DNA of 8,117 nt from the NCBI GenBank assembly GCA_025351985.1, contig JANXUW010000472.1, positions 1 through 8,117 on the forward strand, given 5' to 3'. The notes beneath the pieces were generated by a model. It searched no databases. It was given only the letters and a program-made list of their open reading frames with translations, and had not been told where the DNA came from. This document shows positions 6,190 through 8,117 of the stretch, piece by piece; position 1 is the stretch's first letter, and every line of letters begins with the position of its first letter. This DNA is from Pseudolysobacter sp. Lineage in GTDB: Bacteria > Pseudomonadota > Gammaproteobacteria > Xanthomonadales > Rhodanobacteraceae. The translations under genes and the position numbers were made by a program.

Positions 6190-6948
6190 CTACCGATCGC
6201 GCTTGCGTCGCCGCGCTTCATGCAGCTTGGCGTATTTCAAAAACACGTAATACGCGCCCGTCGCGGCGCTGATGTATCCGGCCCAGCCGGTGAGGACATA
6301 GCGCTTGAAAATATACTGGCGCACGAAAAATATCGGCGGATAAACCAGCATGCGCGCGGCTGCGAAACGACTGCCGCGCGCAAGTTTGTCGGCGACCAGT
6401 CCGGTCGAATAATGATTGATCTTGTCGACCTTGGTGTGGATATCTGGCTCGCCGTAATGCAGCATCTGCGCGCGCAACGTGATCACCTTGCCATCGACTT
6501 CGGGCGCTGCGTGCACCGGCACCTGGTTGAGTCTGCCACGGCGTTTATCGAACAGCCGCAGATGCGCATTGACCCAGCTCCAGCGATGCTGGAAGGTCCA
6601 GAACATCTGCTCACGGCGTGGCAGGCGAAAGCCCGCGACCTGCGGATTTTCGAGCGCTTTTTCGATGTGTTCGCGCGCGCCGTCGGCCAGCGCCTCATCG
6701 GCATCCAGCAGCAAGATCCACGCATGCGTGGCCTTGTCCACCGCCGATTGTTTTTGTGTGCTATAGCCTTTGAACGGCTCGTTGAAAATGCGGCAATGAA
6801 ATTTTTCCGCGATGGCCAGCGTCGTATCGCTGCTACCGGAATCGAGCAAGACGATCTCGTCGGCCCAGGCCACGCTCGTCAGGCAACGCTCCAGGGTTGC
6901 CGCATTGTTCAACGTCGTGACGACAGCGGAAAGCGGTTCACGCGACAT
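6190..6948 (-). CDS. Family 2 glycosyltransferase, WaaE/KdtX-like LPS core glycosyltransferase
   Basis: 252 residues, full length for the WaaE/KdtX type (about 250-260). GT-A fold signs appear in order: SAVVTTLNNAATLERCLTSV (about 7-26), LLDSGSSDTT (about 34-43) with the nucleotide-binding Asp36, GYSTQKQSAVDKA (about 61-73) and LLLDADEAL (about 79-87), where Asp82-Ala-Asp84 is the metal-binding DXD. VPVHAAPEVDGKV (about 143-155) matches the family's later V-H block. A C-terminal hydrophobic stretch (about 219-237) and the basic tail HEARRRKRDR suggest association with the inner membrane's inner face. Its likely role is adding a hexose to the LPS inner core; the sugar and linkage cannot be told. 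The start is the ATG at 6948, with GAGG at 6958-6955 and an 11-bp overlap with the ligase-family gene, so the two are probably co-translated. WaaE/KdtX genes often neighbour waaA; here waaA lies about 5.7 kb away. Confidence 0.88.
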   Translation of the reverse strand: MSREPLSAVVTTLNNAATLERCLTSVAWADEIVLLDSGSSDTTLAIAEKFHCRIFNEPFKGYSTQKQSAVDKATHAWILLLDADEALADGAREHIEKALENPQVAGFRLPRREQMFWTFQHRWSWVNAHLRLFDKRRGRLNQVPVHAAPEVDGKVITLRAQMLHYGEPDIHTKVDKINHYSTGLVADKLARGSRFAAARMLVYPPIFFVRQYIFKRYVLTGWAGYISAATGAYYVFLKYAKLHEARRRKRDR

Positions 6949-8117
6949 CGGTGACCTCGCTCATTTCGCTCTGCAACGCGGCGCAATACAAGGCCAGCAA
7001 CCACCAGAACAACAAACCCCACCACGCCGAATAAAAGGCGAGATGGGTATTCAGCGGGAAACACATCGCAATCAACGCCAGCCCCGGCGCAAGTGCGCGC
7101 CCACGTGCCGCGACATCGGCGCGCAACCATGCGCGAATCGCGAACCAGGCACCGATCAACCACGCGAGCACGCCAAGCACGCCGGTCTCGCTGAACAGTT
7201 CCAGCAGCAACTGGTGCGCATGCGACGCACCTTCGTGCGTGACCGGATCGACGAAAAAATCGCCGGGTTCAGCATACGTCTCATACGCATAACGAAAGCC
7301 GCGCACACCGACGCCGTTGAGCGGATGCGCCGCACCCATTGCCAGCGCGGTATGCCAGATGCGCAAACGACCGGCCGATGCCTCATCGACCGCACTGTGG
7401 GTACCCTGCAGCACGAGCAGCGAGCGCTGCAAACGCGCGGCGAAACCCGGCGACGTTTGCCATGCGATCGCCACCACAAAACACACACCGGCCAGCGCCG
7501 CCGTACACCACAATATGAACCGCAGCGGCGCGCGCGTTTCGCGCCACAACATGATCAGGCAGACCAGCGCAAAGCTCAGCCAGCTCGCGCGTTCGCCCGC
7601 GAGCAGGATCGGCACCAGCAACAACAGCGACGCCGCGATCAAGCCGAATCGCGAAAAACGGGCGCGCGCTTCGAGCAGCAGAAACGGCGAGAGCACCGCG
7701 AGCACCGGGCCAAGCTTGAGGTTGTCGGCACCGAAAATGCCGGACAGGTGCTCCTTGTCCGCCGCGCCGCCGAAGCTGAAACCGGTGAGGATTTGCAGCC
7801 ACGCATCCAGCACCCACAGCAGCAAAATCAGCGCGATCACAAATTGCGCGCGCGGCCAGGCATTCGCTTGGCGCAGCGCATATCCGGCGAACAGTGCGAA
7901 CGGTAGGAAACGCAGATCGCCCGCGACCGTCTCCCAACTTTTTGCCGGCACCACCGAATCGAACGAGGAGAAAAATGCCGGCAGCCAATAACAGACGAAC
8001 AACAGCAGCACGAGGTCGAGCGACTTGGATTTTCGCCATGATCCACGTCGGCGCAATAGCAGAATCACGCCGCCGATAGCGGCGATATCGAGCGGCACTT
8101 CGGCGCTGCGCCCGAAC
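6938..8117 (-). CDS. O-antigen ligase (WaaL) / Wzy-family membrane protein, 5' end beyond the window
   Basis: At least 392 residues are visible. The frame is open to the right edge, so the true start lies outside; the GTG at 8098 is in frame but is probably not the start. Numbering from that GTG, about ten hydrophobic segments are visible. Family blocks are LSGIFGADNLKLGPVLA (about 118-134), LLAGERASWLS (about 165-175, with the conserved Arg170), GRLRIWHTALAM (about 243-254), HPLNGVGVRGF (about 258-268) and EGASHAHQLLLELFSETGVLG (about 289-309). The last holds the His of the ligase/polymerase active site in a large periplasmic loop. WaaL ligases join undecaprenyl-linked glycan to lipid A-core; Wzy polymerases share the fold and motifs, so the exact activity is not certain. 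Coupling to a core glycosyltransferase and proximity to waaA/lpxL favour WaaL. The stop (6938-6940) overlaps the glycosyltransferase start by 11 bp. Confidence 0.88.
   Translation of the reverse strand, partial: FGRSAEVPLDIAAIGGVILLLRRRGSWRKSKSLDLVLLLFVCYWLPAFFSSFDSVVPAKSWETVAGDLRFLPFALFAGYALRQANAWPRAQFVIALILLLWVLDAWLQILTGFSFGGAADKEHLSGIFGADNLKLGPVLAVLSPFLLLEARARFSRFGLIAASLLLLVPILLAGERASWLSFALVCLIMLWRETRAPLRFILWCTAALAGVCFVVAIAWQTSPGFAARLQRSLLVLQGTHSAVDEASAGRLRIWHTALAMGAAHPLNGVGVRGFRYAYETYAEPGDFFVDPVTHEGASHAHQLLLELFSETGVLGVLAWLIGAWFAIRAWLRADVAARGRALAPGLALIAMCFPLNTHLAFYSAWWGLLFWWLLALYCAALQSEMSEVTDVA
6955..6958 (-). promoter_or_regulatory. Ribosome binding site of the glycosyltransferase gene
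   Basis: On the minus strand GAGG (6958 to 6955) lies 6 bases before the ATG at 6948, inside the end of the ligase-family gene. It supports that start and translational coupling. Confidence 0.6.

Noticed and set aside
6070..6954. Plus-strand open frame (294 codons)
   Set aside because: It starts inside the inverted repeat and runs antisense to the glycosyltransferase gene, whose motifs are clear.
6812..7906. Plus-strand open frame (364 codons)
   Set aside because: It is antisense to the ligase-family gene, and the product is a Gln/Arg/His-rich shadow.
8098..8117. GTG at 8098 as the true start of the ligase-family gene
   Set aside because: The frame stays open to the window edge with a plausible sequence (FGRSAE before VPLDIAA), and the N-terminus would be short for the family.

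Overview
The window is GC-rich, Gram-negative chromosomal DNA. It carries lipopolysaccharide (LPS) genes around a pair of uncharacterised envelope genes. Protein character (WaaA and LpxL close to the enterobacterial forms), high GC at third codon positions and weak Shine-Dalgarno sites suggest a gammaproteobacterium. The Xanthomonadales/Lysobacterales (for example Rhodanobacteraceae) are my best guess. This is inference from sequence style; no database was searched.

Layout: (1) positions 1-498, minus strand, hold the N-terminal 40% of waaA (Kdo transferase), which runs off the left edge. (2) Positions 499-604 are a divergent intergenic region with overlapping promoter-like elements. (3) Positions 605-1555, plus strand, encode an LpxL/HtrB-type lipid A secondary acyltransferase. 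(4) After a 174-bp gap with no recognisable element except a ribosome binding site, positions 1730-4549 encode a 939-residue polytopic membrane protein with DUF2339 features. It overlaps by ATGA with 4546-5994, a secreted, C-terminally anchored protein with DUF3999 features. (5) The convergent junction 5995-6189 holds a 105-bp inverted repeat with perfect 34-bp arms. Each arm is itself a small hairpin of the widespread ATTCC..GGAAT class. A T-tract on the minus-strand side makes it a good terminator candidate for the minus-strand genes. (6) Positions 6190-8117, minus strand, hold an O-antigen ligase-family gene (5' end beyond the right edge) overlapping by 11 bp a WaaE/KdtX-like family 2 glycosyltransferase.

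Working together: WaaA adds Kdo to the lipid A precursor, and LpxL adds a secondary acyl chain to the Kdo-lipid A. The glycosyltransferase probably adds a core sugar at the cytoplasmic face, and the ligase-family protein probably joins or polymerises glycan at the periplasmic face. The DUF2339/DUF3999 pair sits among these genes, is tightly coupled, and has one many-pass membrane partner and one periplasmic partner. That makes it the best candidate here for an undescribed system, possibly one that handles an envelope lipid or glycan. The functional link is inferred from gene neighbourhood only. No RNA genes, CRISPR arrays, transposases or phage genes are visible.
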